A DNA stretch of 64,000 nt from JABCPH02 sp963524305 (GCA_963524305.1 CAURGH010000001.1:154396-218395); one strand, 5' to 3'; shown: positions 35,743 to 44,779, numbered from the stretch's first letter. Numbers and translations are program-made. The notes: a model not told the origin generated them from the sequence alone.

Positions 35743-37236
35743 ATGAGTAAAGAAATAAATTTAGAAAATTTAGAACCAAAAGGAGTTTTTCATTATTTTA
35801 GTGAAATTTCAAAAATACCGAGAGCTTCAAAAAAAGAAAAAAAAATAAGTGATTGGTTGTATAATTTTGCAAAAGAAAGAAATCTTGAAGTGATACAAGA
35901 TGAAGTTTTGAATATATTTATAAAAAAACCAGCGACAAAAGGATATGAAAATTATTCACCTGTAATTTTACAAGGTCATATGGACATGGTTTGGGAAAAA
36001 AATAAAAATACAGATTTTGATTTTGAAACACAAGGAATTGAGTTAGTTGTGAAAGATGGATTCTTGAGAGCTAATGGGACTACACTTGGTGGAGATGATG
36101 GGATTGCAGTGGCTTATATGCTTGAATTGATGGATAGAAACGATATCGAGCATCCTGCTTTGGAAATGATAATTACAGTTGATGAAGAAGATGGAATGAC
36201 TGGTGTAAATAATTTGGATTATAGTATTTTTACTGGAAAGACAATGATTAATCTTGATACTGAGGAGCATGGGAAAATTTATGTGAGTAGTGCTGGTGGA
36301 GGAAGAACAGTTACAGAATTGACACTTGATACGAAAGAAATTGATCCTGAAAGCAAATTGGTTACTATTGATGTAAAAGGTTTAACTGGAGGACATTCAG
36401 GAGCAGAAATTCATTGTGGATTTGGAAATGCAAATAAAATTTTAGGTGAGGTTTTGGCTCATCTTAATAAAAAATATAATTTTTCTATTGTAAATATTGA
36501 TGGTGGAGATAAAGTAAATGCAATTCCTAGAGAAGCTGTGGCTACATTGGCTGTGAATCTTAAAGATGAAACTGTTGAAGATGTAAAAAAATTGGCTGAA
36601 TTGGCTTTTGAAAATATAATTAAAGATATGAAAATTATTGATAAAACGCCTATGATAGAAGTAGTTGAAATTGACAAAAAAGGTAATGAAATAGGAGTTT
36701 CAGAATCTGATTCAAATAGATTGATTTCATTAATAAATGAACTTCCTAATGGGGTTTTAGCAATGAGTAAAAATATTGATGATTTGGTAGAAACATCGAT
36801 AAATGTGGGTGTTATTAAGACTAAAAATGAAAATGGTAAATTGGTAATAAAAATTCAAACTTTGCCAAGAAGTTCTGTAAATAAATCATTGGATGAAATT
36901 ATGAAAAAAGTTATAGAAGTTTCTGAAAAACATGGAGCGGCAGTAAGAATTGATTCATCTTATATGTCTTGGGAATATAGAGAAAACTCAAAAATTAGAG
37001 ATATTGCAACAGAAGCATTTAAAAAAGTTGCGAATAAAAATCCTGAAATTAGAGCAATTCACGCAGGTTTAGAATGTGGAATTTTTGATGTAAATATAAA
37101 AGATTTGGATATTATTTCAGTAGGACCAAATATTTTTGGAGCACATACCCCTGAAGAAAGAATGGAAATTTGGTCAGTTAAAGAAACTTGGGATTGGTTA
37201 TTGGAAATATTGAAAAATGCTAAAATTGAAAAGTAA
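35743..37236 (+). CDS. pepD: Aminoacyl-histidine dipeptidase (M20C)
   Basis: A zinc dipeptidase of the PepD family, 497 residues. Metal-binding motifs are LQGHMDMVWEK (His and Asp), TTLGGDDGIAVAY, DEEDGMTGV and, at the C-terminus, IHAGLECGIF and GAHTPEERM. It cleaves beta-Ala-His and other dipeptides in the cytoplasm. Start behind AGAAAGAAGGTAGAAAA. The lid domain with GGHSGAEIH is present. Confidence 0.95.
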   Translation: MSKEINLENLEPKGVFHYFSEISKIPRASKKEKKISDWLYNFAKERNLEVIQDEVLNIFIKKPATKGYENYSPVILQGHMDMVWEKNKNTDFDFETQGIELVVKDGFLRANGTTLGGDDGIAVAYMLELMDRNDIEHPALEMIITVDEEDGMTGVNNLDYSIFTGKTMINLDTEEHGKIYVSSAGGGRTVTELTLDTKEIDPESKLVTIDVKGLTGGHSGAEIHCGFGNANKILGEVLAHLNKKYNFSIVNIDGGDKVNAIPREAVATLAVNLKDETVEDVKKLAELAFENIIKDMKIIDKTPMIEVVEIDKKGNEIGVSESDSNRLISLINELPNGVLAMSKNIDDLVETSINVGVIKTKNENGKLVIKIQTLPRSSVNKSLDEIMKKVIEVSEKHGAAVRIDSSYMSWEYRENSKIRDIATEAFKKVANKNPEIRAIHAGLECGIFDVNIKDLDIISVGPNIFGAHTPEERMEIWSVKETWDWLLEILKNAKIEK

Positions 37237-37264
37237 GATTTTATATAGTGAAATTTGATGAGGA

Positions 37265-37290
37265 TACTCCCGCTTTTATAGGTGGGAGTA
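37265..37290 (+). terminator. Hairpin after pepD
   Basis: TACTCCCGC (37265-37273) pairs with GTGGGAGTA (37282-37290), nine pairs including a G-T wobble, around an eight-base loop. It is GC-rich for this genome but lacks a clear T-run, so it may be a terminator or the remnant palindrome of an IS200/IS605-type element. Confidence 0.5.
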
Positions 37291-37337
37291 ATTTAAATAA
37301 CGAAAATTATAAATTTATAAATGATTGAGGAAAATAA

Positions 37338-37895
37338 ATGGAAAAATTGAAAATAAATGAGATTATTCTGGTGGAAGGTCGTGACGATGTAACTGCATTA
37401 AAGAGAGTAGTGGATGCACATATAATTGCATTAAATGGTTTTTCTGCTGTGAATAAAAAGACGTTGAAAAAGTTGGAAGAATTATCAAAAACAAATGAAA
37501 TGATACTTTTTACGGATCCGGACTTTGCTGGGAAAAAAATAAGAAGTGTTATAGAAAATCGGATTCCTAAAATTAAGCATGCTTTTATTAGTAAAAAAGA
37601 GGCTACAAAAGTTGATAACATTGGAGTTGAGAATGCTTCTGATGCTTCTATTTTGGAGGCACTTAAACATGTTATTACGCATAGAGATGAGTCGGTTGGA
37701 GAAAATATCTTTAGTTCAAGTGATTTAATTGATAATGGACTTACTTCAGGAACTAATTCAAAAGAGAGAAGAGCCAAATTAGGAGATATTTTGAAAATAG
37801 GATATTATAATTCAAAACAGTTATTGAAAGCGTTAAATTCGTTTAATATTTCGAGAGAGCAGTTTGAAAAGGCTATTTTAGAGATAGATTCATAA
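37338..37895 (+). CDS. rnmV: Ribonuclease M5
   Basis: The TOPRIM nuclease that matures 5S rRNA. The TOPRIM Glu is in LVEGRDDVTALKRV (Glu13) and the DxD in FTDPDFAGKKIR near residue 58, with the family's C-terminal region after it. Length 185 residues is normal. In Bacillus rnmV lies beside rsmA; here rsmA is 19 kb away at 56849. A terminator follows. Confidence 0.92.
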   Translation: MEKLKINEIILVEGRDDVTALKRVVDAHIIALNGFSAVNKKTLKKLEELSKTNEMILFTDPDFAGKKIRSVIENRIPKIKHAFISKKEATKVDNIGVENASDASILEALKHVITHRDESVGENIFSSSDLIDNGLTSGTNSKERRAKLGDILKIGYYNSKQLLKALNSFNISREQFEKAILEIDS

Positions 37896-37913
37896 AAATT
37901 GTGATTTAAAATA

Positions 37914-37946
37914 AAAATAGAGCATTTTTGAGTGCTCTATTTTTTG
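37914..37946 (+). terminator. Rho-independent terminator after rnmV
   Basis: AAAATAGAGCA (37914-37924) pairs exactly with TGCTCTATTTT (37933-37943), an eight-base loop, then TT. Because the stem is flanked by A and T runs it could serve both rnmV and the convergent hpf. Confidence 0.85.
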
Positions 37947-37983
37947 GTTAACTAATATCAAATAATTTATAAAAGATTTAAGA

Positions 37984-38304
37984 TTAACGAGATCCCTTTT
38001 TGTTGAAATCTTTTTGTTTTTCTTTATATTTTCTAACTTGTCTTTCTAATTTATCAGATAATTCATCAATTGCAGCGTATAAATCACTGTTTTCTGTTTC
38101 AACTTTTATTTTTGTTCCACTTGCATAAACTAATCCGTCAGCTTTGTGAACGTCCCCTTCAGATTTTGTAGATTCTACTGATAAAACAACATCGACTTCT
38201 GTTATAGCTTCTGTATATTTAAAAATTTTTTGTATCTTTTCTTCAGTATAGTTTTTAATTGCATCTGTAACTTTCAATTGTTTTCCGCTAATAATGATTT
38301 TCAT
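37984..38304 (-). CDS. hpf: Ribosome hibernation promoting factor (short form)
   Basis: Minus strand, 106 residues. It reads MKIIISGKQLKVTDAIKNYT, then an RNA-binding beta-alpha fold with VDVVLSVESTKSEGD and LYAAIDELSDKLERQVRKYK, as in HPF/YfiA. It lacks the C-terminal dimerisation domain of the long form. It would silence 70S ribosomes in stationary phase. I start at 38304, just after AAGGGATGTGATTTT; the frame could extend six residues upstream but that ATG lies before the binding site. Confidence 0.92.
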   Translation of the reverse strand: MKIIISGKQLKVTDAIKNYTEEKIQKIFKYTEAITEVDVVLSVESTKSEGDVHKADGLVYASGTKIKVETENSDLYAAIDELSDKLERQVRKYKEKQKDFNKKGSR

Positions 38305-38335
38305 AAAATCACATCCCTTCATCTATGTCATTATT

Positions 38336-38363
38336 ATTATACTCTATAAATTCTAGAAGTCAA
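38336..38363 (-). promoter_or_regulatory. Promoter of hpf
   Basis: On the minus strand, TTGACT (38363-38358), 16 bases, TATAAT (38341-38336). It lies 31 bases before the hpf start codon. Confidence 0.8.
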
Positions 38364-38432
38364 TAGCTAAAAAATATTTAATTTTAAAATTTATTTTTTA
38401 GAAAATAAACAAAAAAGGATAATAAAAAAATG

Positions 38433-38462
38433 TTGATTATTACTGAAAAATTATGTTAAAAT
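38433..38462 (+). promoter_or_regulatory. Promoter upstream of ridA
   Basis: TTGATT at 38433-38438, 18 bases, TAAAAT at 38457-38462 with TG extension (TGTTAAAAT). It leaves about 75 bases of leader before ridA. Confidence 0.65.
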
Positions 38463-38543
38463 GAACTTGTAGAACTTTTGAGTAAAAAAATTATTTTTTA
38501 TTCTAGAGTGAGAATATTTATTAAAAAATAGGAGGAAATATCG

Positions 38544-38909
38544 ATGAAAAAAATACCAAATGCAGTGGGACCTTATTCAGCATATAGATTAGCAGGAGAT
38601 TTTTTGTATATTTCAGGGCAAATAGCGATTAATCCAGAAACTCAAGAAATTGAAGAAACAACAGTTGAAGGACAAGCAAAACAAGTAATGGAAAACATAA
38701 AAGCAATTTTAGAAAACAATGGTTTAACAACAGCAAATGTAATAAAAACAACAGTTTTATTAGATAATATTGCAGATTTTGGAACAGTAAATGAAATTTA
38801 TGCAGGTTATTTTTCAGAACCATATCCAGCTAGATCAGCTTTTGAAGTAGGGAAATTACCTAAAAATGCGTTAGTTGAAATTGAAACAATTGCTTATGTA
38901 AAAAAATAG
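38544..38909 (+). CDS. ridA: RidA-family reactive-imine deaminase
   Basis: A 121-residue YjgF/RidA protein that hydrolyses reactive enamine/imine intermediates made by PLP enzymes such as threonine dehydratase. Signatures: AVGPYSAYRL near residue 8, LYISGQIAINPETQE, and the C-terminal PARSAFEVGKLPKNALVEIE with the catalytic Arg. Start behind AATAGGAGGAAATATCG. It is followed by a terminator. Confidence 0.93.
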   Translation: MKKIPNAVGPYSAYRLAGDFLYISGQIAINPETQEIEETTVEGQAKQVMENIKAILENNGLTTANVIKTTVLLDNIADFGTVNEIYAGYFSEPYPARSAFEVGKLPKNALVEIETIAYVKK

Positions 38910-38931
38910 GTAAAAATATTTATTGAAAAAA

Positions 38932-38973
38932 TGTGAGTTTATAACTTTTGAAAAATTTATAAATTCACATTTT
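38932..38973 (+). terminator. Rho-independent terminator after ridA
   Basis: TGTGAGTTTATAA (38932-38944) pairs with TTATAAATTCACA (38957-38969) with one mismatch, then TTTT. It separates ridA from cls. Confidence 0.75.
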
Positions 38974-38998
38974 ATAATATTTTTTTAGGGAGAAAAGA

Positions 38999-40516
38999 AT
39001 GTTTGGACATGGGAATGCAGAACTTATGTGGATTATGTCAATTGAGCATATACATCTAGTGATTTATATTTTTTGTTTAATAGCAATTTTGGTATCAGAT
39101 AAGCCATCGTCAGCAATGGTGTCTTGGATATTTGCAATTACGGTATTTCCATTGATTGGGATTGTTTTATATTTATTGTTCGGGATAAATTGGAGAAAGA
39201 ATAGGGCAATTTCTAATCGTGAAAAACAAGAAGGCAGATGGTTTAGGGTTAGGAATTTTTTGAAATATGACCCAGTTGATTTTTTCTTAGATGAAAGATT
39301 TTTGGAAAAGTCATCGTATCGTAGTATTGATAAAGAGAATATAAGTGATTCTGAAATTGAAATTGTAAAATTGTTGGCAACGGCAGAAAAAACGACGATT
39401 ACGAGAAATAAGCATTATGAAATTTATTATTCAGGGAAGGAAGCGTTTGACTCAATTATAAAAGATATCAGTGAGGCGAAAGAAAGTATTTTGATGGAGT
39501 ATTTTATATGGCGTTCAGATAAGTTGGGGCAGCAAATAAAAGATTTATTGATAAAAAAGGCGAAAGAAGGCGTGAAAATACGACTGCTGTTTGATGGATT
39601 GGGATCTTTTAGAGCAATTTCAAAAAAATATAGAAAAGAATTGTTAAAAGCAGGAATTGAATTTAGGTATTTTTTAGATATTAAATTTGCGTTATCAAAA
39701 TTGAATTATAGAAATCATCGTAAAATGACGATAATTGATAGTAAGATTCTTCATACAGGTGGAATGAATTTAGGAGAGGAGTACATTACTGGTGGTTCGA
39801 GATTTAATGAATGGCGAGATACTAATTTTAGAGTTGAAGGGGAATTAGTGATACAGTATTTGACAATTTTTATTACAGATTGGCTGAATAGTGGTGGGAA
39901 AAATGATTTTGAAACAATAAAATTAGATGAAGTTATTGAGAAAAATATTGTAAAAGATGATGAAAAATATTATTTAATGCAAGTTTCTTCGAGCGGGCCA
40001 GATACAGAATGGACATCTTTAAAATATTTATATTCAAAATTGATATCTAGTGCGAAAAAGGAAGTACTGATTCAAAGTCCATATTTTGTGCCTGATAGTG
40101 CACTTGTAAATCAATTGACAATAATGGCTTTAGCTGGAATTAAAATAAAGATTATAATGACAGGAGTTCCTGATAAAAAAATCCCGTATTGGATTGCGGA
40201 AACATATTTTGAGGAATTGACTAATGCGGGAATTGAGATTTATAGATACAAAGCAGGATTTTTACATTGTAAAAATATCGTAGTCGATGGTGAATTTTCT
40301 ACGATAGGAACTTGTAATTTTGATATGAGAAGCCTTGAGATAAATTATGAGATAAATTCAGTTTTTTACAATCGAGAAATTAGTCAAAATATAAGAAATC
40401 AATTTTTTAAAGATTTAGAAAAATGTGAAAAAATTGAGAAAAAACAAATTGAAAAAAGAGCTTTTTGGAAAAAAATTAGAAATTCATTGTTTAAGTTGGT
40501 GTCGCCAATAATGTAG
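38999..40516 (+). CDS. cls: Cardiolipin synthase
   Basis: Makes cardiolipin from phosphatidylglycerol at the inner membrane. Two N-terminal membrane helices (residues 15-65) precede two HKD catalytic motifs, HRKMTIIDSKILHTGGMNLG near residue 240 and HCKNIVVDGEFSTIGTCNFD near residue 422. Length 505 residues is normal. The stop is followed after 12 bases by the truB start, with the intervening GGTGAGGAGGAAA as its binding site. Confidence 0.95.
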   Translation: MFGHGNAELMWIMSIEHIHLVIYIFCLIAILVSDKPSSAMVSWIFAITVFPLIGIVLYLLFGINWRKNRAISNREKQEGRWFRVRNFLKYDPVDFFLDERFLEKSSYRSIDKENISDSEIEIVKLLATAEKTTITRNKHYEIYYSGKEAFDSIIKDISEAKESILMEYFIWRSDKLGQQIKDLLIKKAKEGVKIRLLFDGLGSFRAISKKYRKELLKAGIEFRYFLDIKFALSKLNYRNHRKMTIIDSKILHTGGMNLGEEYITGGSRFNEWRDTNFRVEGELVIQYLTIFITDWLNSGGKNDFETIKLDEVIEKNIVKDDEKYYLMQVSSSGPDTEWTSLKYLYSKLISSAKKEVLIQSPYFVPDSALVNQLTIMALAGIKIKIIMTGVPDKKIPYWIAETYFEELTNAGIEIYRYKAGFLHCKNIVVDGEFSTIGTCNFDMRSLEINYEINSVFYNREISQNIRNQFFKDLEKCEKIEKKQIEKRAFWKKIRNSLFKLVSPIM

Positions 40517-40528
40517 GTGAGGAGGAAA

Positions 40529-41614
40529 ATGAAAGTAAAAAAATTTGAGAAAAATGGGATAGTTCTTTTGAATAAAGAGAAGAGTGTTAGTTCATTTGGA
40601 GCGATAAATAGGTTGAAATGGCTGATAAAAGCTAATAAAGTCGGACATGCTGGAACTTTGGATCCAATGGCTGAAGGGCTGCTGATAGTGATGCTTAATA
40701 ATGCTACAAAATTTTCTGATGATCTGATGAAAAAGGACAAGGAATATTATGTAGAATTGGAAATGGGTTATGAAACGGATACTTATGATGCAGAAGGAGA
40801 AATTACTGAAAAAGGAAATGTGAACGTTTCACAAGATGAGGTTGAAAACGTGATTAATAGTTTTGTTGGAGAGATTGAGCAAACTCCTCCAATGTATTCG
40901 GCAATAAAAATTAATGGAGAAAAGTTATATGATTTAGCGAGAAAAGGTATTGAAGTTGAGAGGAAAGCTAGAAAAATTCGCATAAATTATATAAAAGATA
41001 TCAAAATTGATTTTTTGGAAAATAAAGTATCATTTTATGCAAGTGTGAGCAGTGGAACTTATATTCGTTCGCTAGTCAGAGATATTGGACAAAAATTGGG
41101 AACTTTTGCAACTATGACAAAATTAGTGAGAACTCAAATTAATAAATATTATTTGAAGGATGCTGTAACTTTGAGCGAGATTGAGAAGATGTTGGAGCAA
41201 GAGAATATTGAGGAAGATAGAGATTTTGTTAAGCGACAAAAGATTGAAATGAAAAAGGATGAAAGTATTGAAGAAAAAATTTATGGAATTTTGGAAAATA
41301 TTTTTGATAAGGAAAGTAATGCGAAACGAGAATTAAAAATACAGGATATCATTAAATTTAAAGATATTGAAGAGATATTGGAGTATAGAGAAATTGTTAT
41401 TTCCAATGATAAATATTTGAAATTAAAAAATGGGATGACCGTATTAGTTGGGGTTAGGAAATTAGAAAATATTAAGGGTTATAGGGAAAATACAATCTTG
41501 AAAGTATTTGTTATTAATGGAAAAACTCAAAAGAAAGAATTTAAAGGGGTAGTGAAAATTACTAAAATAGGGTATGATAAGGTTTATTTGAAGAGAGATA
41601 AATATTTTTTGTAG
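40529..41614 (+). CDS. truB: tRNA pseudouridine-55 synthase
   Basis: Makes pseudouridine-55 in the T-loop of tRNAs. The catalytic Asp is in VGHAGTLDPMAEGLL near residue 45; YSAIKINGEKLYDLARKG and SSGTYIRSLVRDIGQKLG are family motifs. At 361 residues it is about 50 longer than E. coli TruB; the extra C-terminal part (residues 225-361) is Lys/Glu-rich and seems to include a PUA-like domain. I start at the ATG at 40529, set by GTGAGGAGGAAA; a GTG at 40517 lies inside that site. Confidence 0.93.
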   Translation: MKVKKFEKNGIVLLNKEKSVSSFGAINRLKWLIKANKVGHAGTLDPMAEGLLIVMLNNATKFSDDLMKKDKEYYVELEMGYETDTYDAEGEITEKGNVNVSQDEVENVINSFVGEIEQTPPMYSAIKINGEKLYDLARKGIEVERKARKIRINYIKDIKIDFLENKVSFYASVSSGTYIRSLVRDIGQKLGTFATMTKLVRTQINKYYLKDAVTLSEIEKMLEQENIEEDRDFVKRQKIEMKKDESIEEKIYGILENIFDKESNAKRELKIQDIIKFKDIEEILEYREIVISNDKYLKLKNGMTVLVGVRKLENIKGYRENTILKVFVINGKTQKKEFKGVVKITKIGYDKVYLKRDKYFL

Positions 41615-41650
41615 AAATATTTTGATGGAAATTTATATTTAAACAATAAA

Positions 41651-41749
41651 AGAAAGGAGAGTGTGATTTATTTTTATAGGATAATCTAAAAGTATAGTTA
41701 TTTAATTAGGAATTATGATTGATTAAAATTTATCACACATAACAGAAAA
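41651..41749 (+). promoter_or_regulatory. Structured leader: Shine-Dalgarno, hairpin, then start codon
   Basis: AGAAAGGAGA (41651-41660) lies 89 bases before the ATG at 41750. Immediately after it GTGTGATTTATTTT (41661-41674) pairs with AAAATTTATCACAC (41725-41738): seven pairs, a two-by-two internal loop and five more. Folding would leave 11 bases to the start codon. No binding site lies closer to the ATG, and the first codons after the site (GTG TGA) do not make an open frame. Confidence 0.55.
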
Positions 41750-42475
41750 ATGAGAGTACATATTTTACAACATGAAAGTTTTGAAGCTCCAGGAGCGTAT
41801 TTAAAATGGGCAGAAAATAAAGGGTATGAAGTTACATTTTCAAAGGTATTTGAAGGAGATAAATTACCAGAAAATACTGAAGGGATTGACTTTTTATTTG
41901 TAATGGGAGGGCCTCAATCACCTGCAACAACATTGGAAGAATGTTCACATTTTGATGCGAAAAAAGAAAAGGAATTTATAAAAAAATGTATTGATGCGAA
42001 AAAAGCTGTCGTAGGAGTTTGCTTAGGAGCACAATTAATTGGAGATAGTTTAGGTGGGAAATTCGATCACAGTCCTGAAAAAGAAATTGGAAATTTTGCG
42101 ATTGAATTGACAGAAGAAGGATTGAAAGATGAAAAATTAAGTCATTTTGATAGAAAGAGAGAAATTGTAGGTCATTGGCACGGTGATATGCCAGGATTAG
42201 TTGAAGGTAGTGTTGTTTTGGCGAAAAGCGTTGGATGTCCAAGACAAATTATAAGATTTACTCCGTTAGTATATGGTTTTCAATGTCATATGGAGTTCGA
42301 TAAGGGAATCGTAGCTGAGTTAATTGCAAATGAAAAAAATTTAGAACAAGAATTTGAAAAATTCAGATATATCGAAAATCCAGAAGAAATAAAAAAATAT
42401 GATTATGTAACAATGAATAAAAAATTGTATGAATTTTTGAATAAATTGGAAGTTGAGTATAAAAATAGTTTATAA
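41750..42475 (+). CDS. Class I glutamine amidotransferase-like protein
   Basis: A 241-residue stand-alone GMP-synthase-type amidotransferase. The nucleophile elbow is GVCLGAQLIGDSLGGKF (Cys near residue 89), the oxyanion region FVMGGPQSP comes before it, and the His is in YGFQCHMEFDK near residue 178. Such proteins (GATase1_GMPS_like) often have unknown acceptors; none of the usual synthase domains is next to it. Its leader is the hairpin at 41651, and truB lies upstream. Confidence 0.85.
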   Translation: MRVHILQHESFEAPGAYLKWAENKGYEVTFSKVFEGDKLPENTEGIDFLFVMGGPQSPATTLEECSHFDAKKEKEFIKKCIDAKKAVVGVCLGAQLIGDSLGGKFDHSPEKEIGNFAIELTEEGLKDEKLSHFDRKREIVGHWHGDMPGLVEGSVVLAKSVGCPRQIIRFTPLVYGFQCHMEFDKGIVAELIANEKNLEQEFEKFRYIENPEEIKKYDYVTMNKKLYEFLNKLEVEYKNSL

Positions 42476-42537
42476 TAAAATTTTGATTTCAAATAGTTTT
42501 GTTAGCTAAAATAAGTTATTTGGAAATTAAAAAAAAG

Positions 42538-42573
42538 AAAAGTAGTCTAAATTTAGTTTTAGGCTATTTTTTT
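42538..42573 (+). terminator. Rho-independent terminator
   Basis: TAGTCTAAA pairs with TTTTAGGCTA around a short loop (one G-T wobble), followed by TTTTTTT, after the amidotransferase gene. Confidence 0.8.
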
Positions 42574-42618
42574 ATTGTTTTTATATACAAATTTATGATT
42601 TGAAAGGAGTATTTGCGT

Positions 42619-42647
42619 TTGAAAAAATGATGTATTTGTGATATAAT
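42619..42647 (+). promoter_or_regulatory. Promoter upstream of ruvC
   Basis: TTGAAA at 42619-42624, 17 bases, TATAAT at 42642-42647 with the TG extension (TGATATAAT). It lies 27 bases before the ruvC start, so the leader is short. Confidence 0.85.
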
Positions 42648-42673
42648 ATAACATCAAAATATTGAGGAGAAAT

Positions 42674-43249
42674 ATGAGAGTTTTAGGTATAGATCCCGGT
42701 ACAGCTATTGTTGGATACTCAATTATTGACTATGAAAATGGGAAATATACAACATTAGATTACGGGTGTATTTTTACAGATAAATCGGAAGATATGCCAG
42801 TTCGATTAGAGCAGATTTATGATGCTTTGGAAAAGATTATAAAATTATGGAAGCCTACAGATATGGCTATTGAAAATTTATTCTTTTTTAAAAACCAAAA
42901 AACCATAATTGAAGTTGGACAGGCAAGAGGAGTTATAACTCTTGTTGGTCAAAAAAATAGATTAAATTTATTTAGTTATACGCCACTTCAAGTGAAAATG
43001 GGTATTGCAGGTTATGGAAGAGCAACTAAAAAGCAAATTCAGGAAATGGTAAAGTTGATATTGAAATTAGATGAAATACCGAAGCCTGATGATGCGGCGG
43101 ATGCTTTAGCAATTGCAATTACACATGTGAATTCAAAAATTGGTTTTGGAGGATTTGAAAGAGGAGATAATGTTACTAAGAAATTGGATACTCTAAAAAC
43201 TGATAAAATAAAATTGTCAGATTATAAAAAATTGATGAATATTAAATAA
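42674..43249 (+). CDS. ruvC: Holliday junction endonuclease RuvC
   Basis: Resolves Holliday junctions with RuvAB. The catalytic acids are Asp7 (LGIDPGT), Glu67 (AIENLFFFKN), Asp140 and Asp143 (DDAADALAIA), matching E. coli D7/E66/D138/D141. Length is 191 residues from the ATG at 42674, which follows TTGAGGAGAAAT; a TTG at 42662 overlaps that binding site and is not used. ruvA and ruvB are not adjacent. Confidence 0.95.
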   Translation: MRVLGIDPGTAIVGYSIIDYENGKYTTLDYGCIFTDKSEDMPVRLEQIYDALEKIIKLWKPTDMAIENLFFFKNQKTIIEVGQARGVITLVGQKNRLNLFSYTPLQVKMGIAGYGRATKKQIQEMVKLILKLDEIPKPDDAADALAIAITHVNSKIGFGGFERGDNVTKKLDTLKTDKIKLSDYKKLMNIK

Positions 43250-43348
43250 TTAAATTATAAATAAAAAATATCTTTAAATAGTGATGTTAAGTTAGTTAAA
43301 ATGATAAAAATTTAAGTATAGTAAAATAAGAAAGAGGGATAACATAAA

Positions 43349-43816
43349 ATGAATATAGTATTTTTAAATCCAGAAATTCCAACAAATACAGGAAATATAG
43401 GCAGAACATGTGTTTTAACAAATACGAAATTACATTTGATAAAACCTTTGGGATTTTCATTGGAAGATAAATATATTAAAAAAGGTGGATTGGATTATTG
43501 GGAAAAAGTTCAACTTTTTATTTGGGAAGATTTTGACCATTTTTATAAAGAAAATATCGAAAATAAAGATGTAAATTTATACTTTGCAACAACTAAAACA
43601 AATCAAAAATATTCAGATGTAAAATTTCAAAAAAATGATTTTATAATGTTTGGACCTGAATCAAGAGGGATACCAGAAGAAATATTGAATAAATACAAGG
43701 AATACAATATAACTATTCCAATGATTCCAATGGGAAGATCGATAAATTTAGCAAATTCGGCTTCAATAATATTGTATGAAGCATTAAGACAGAATGATTT
43801 TGATTTTTCATTATAA
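43349..43816 (+). CDS. trmL: tRNA (cytidine/uridine-34-2'-O)-methyltransferase
   Basis: SPOUT methyltransferase, 155 residues, modifying the wobble base of certain tRNAs. Signatures: NPEIPTNTGNIGRTC near residue 7, FGPESRGIPEEIL and IPMIPMGRSINLANSASIIL at the C-terminus, which forms the knot. The motif pattern is that of TrmL/CspR. Start behind AAGAAAGAGGGATAACATAAA. thyA follows after 60 bases. Confidence 0.92.
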   Translation: MNIVFLNPEIPTNTGNIGRTCVLTNTKLHLIKPLGFSLEDKYIKKGGLDYWEKVQLFIWEDFDHFYKENIENKDVNLYFATTKTNQKYSDVKFQKNDFIMFGPESRGIPEEILNKYKEYNITIPMIPMGRSINLANSASIILYEALRQNDFDFSL

Positions 43817-43876
43817 ATTGAATGGAAAATATTTAAAAATAGAGTCGAAAATTTTGGAAGGAGTAGTTAACGATAG

Positions 43877-44746
43877 ATGAAACAATATTTGGATTTAGTA
43901 AAACATGTTTTGGAAAATGGAGTAAGGAAAGAAAATAGAACAGGTGTGGATACTATTTCAACTTTTGCGTATACATATAAAGTTGATTTGAGTGAAGGAT
44001 ATCCTTTATTGACAACAAAAAAAATGTATTTTAATTCGATGTTGCATGAGCTTTTTTGGTATTTGTCAGGAGAAGAGCATATTAGAACATTGAGAGAAAA
44101 AACGAAAATATGGGATGCATGGGCAGATGAAGAAGGTAGGTTGGAAACTGCTTATGGAAGATTTTGGAGAAGATATCCAGTTCCAGAGATTGCTTTGGAT
44201 GGAGAAGTTTTTGTAGATGAGAATAATCCTTGGACAACGAGGGAAGAAAATGGACAGTTAGTATTTGATCAAATTCAATATGTGATTGATACTTTGAAAG
44301 AATTGAAGATAAATCCTAATCATAAAAATGGAAGAAGAATGATTGTAGTTGCTTGGAATCCTGGGAATGCAACAATAAGTAAGTTGCCACCTTGTCATTA
44401 CACATTTGCATTTAATGTTTTAGGAAATAAATTGAATTGTCATTTGACTCAAAGAAGTGGAGATATTGCTTTAGGAATACCATTTAATTTGGCTTGTTAT
44501 TCGTTATTGACAATGATGTTGGCGAAGGAATGTGGTTATGAAGTTGGAGAGTTTTCTCATACAATAATTGATGCTCATATTTATGAAAATCATATTGAAG
44601 GATTGAAAGAACAGTTGACTAGAAAACCTTTAAAATTACCAAAAATTAAGATAGCGGATAAGCCATTTAATGAATTGACATTTGACGATATAAAATTGGA
44701 AGATTATGAAAGTCATCCTTTGATAAAATTTGAAGTAGCAGTTTAG
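43877..44746 (+). CDS. thyA: Thymidylate synthase
   Basis: Methylates dUMP to dTMP using methylene-tetrahydrofolate. The catalytic Cys is in LPPCHYTFAFN and the substrate motifs LTQRSGDIALGIPFNLACY and HTIIDAHIYENH follow. Length 289 residues is close to the 264-residue core with a short insert near residues 95-120. The binding site GGAAGGAG is 14 bases before the ATG, slightly long. folA follows after 33 bases; the pair recycles the dihydrofolate made here. Confidence 0.96.
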   Translation: MKQYLDLVKHVLENGVRKENRTGVDTISTFAYTYKVDLSEGYPLLTTKKMYFNSMLHELFWYLSGEEHIRTLREKTKIWDAWADEEGRLETAYGRFWRRYPVPEIALDGEVFVDENNPWTTREENGQLVFDQIQYVIDTLKELKINPNHKNGRRMIVVAWNPGNATISKLPPCHYTFAFNVLGNKLNCHLTQRSGDIALGIPFNLACYSLLTMMLAKECGYEVGEFSHTIIDAHIYENHIEGLKEQLTRKPLKLPKIKIADKPFNELTFDDIKLEDYESHPLIKFEVAV

Positions 44747-44779
44747 TAAAAAAAGAGTAAATATTGGATAGGAAGAAAA

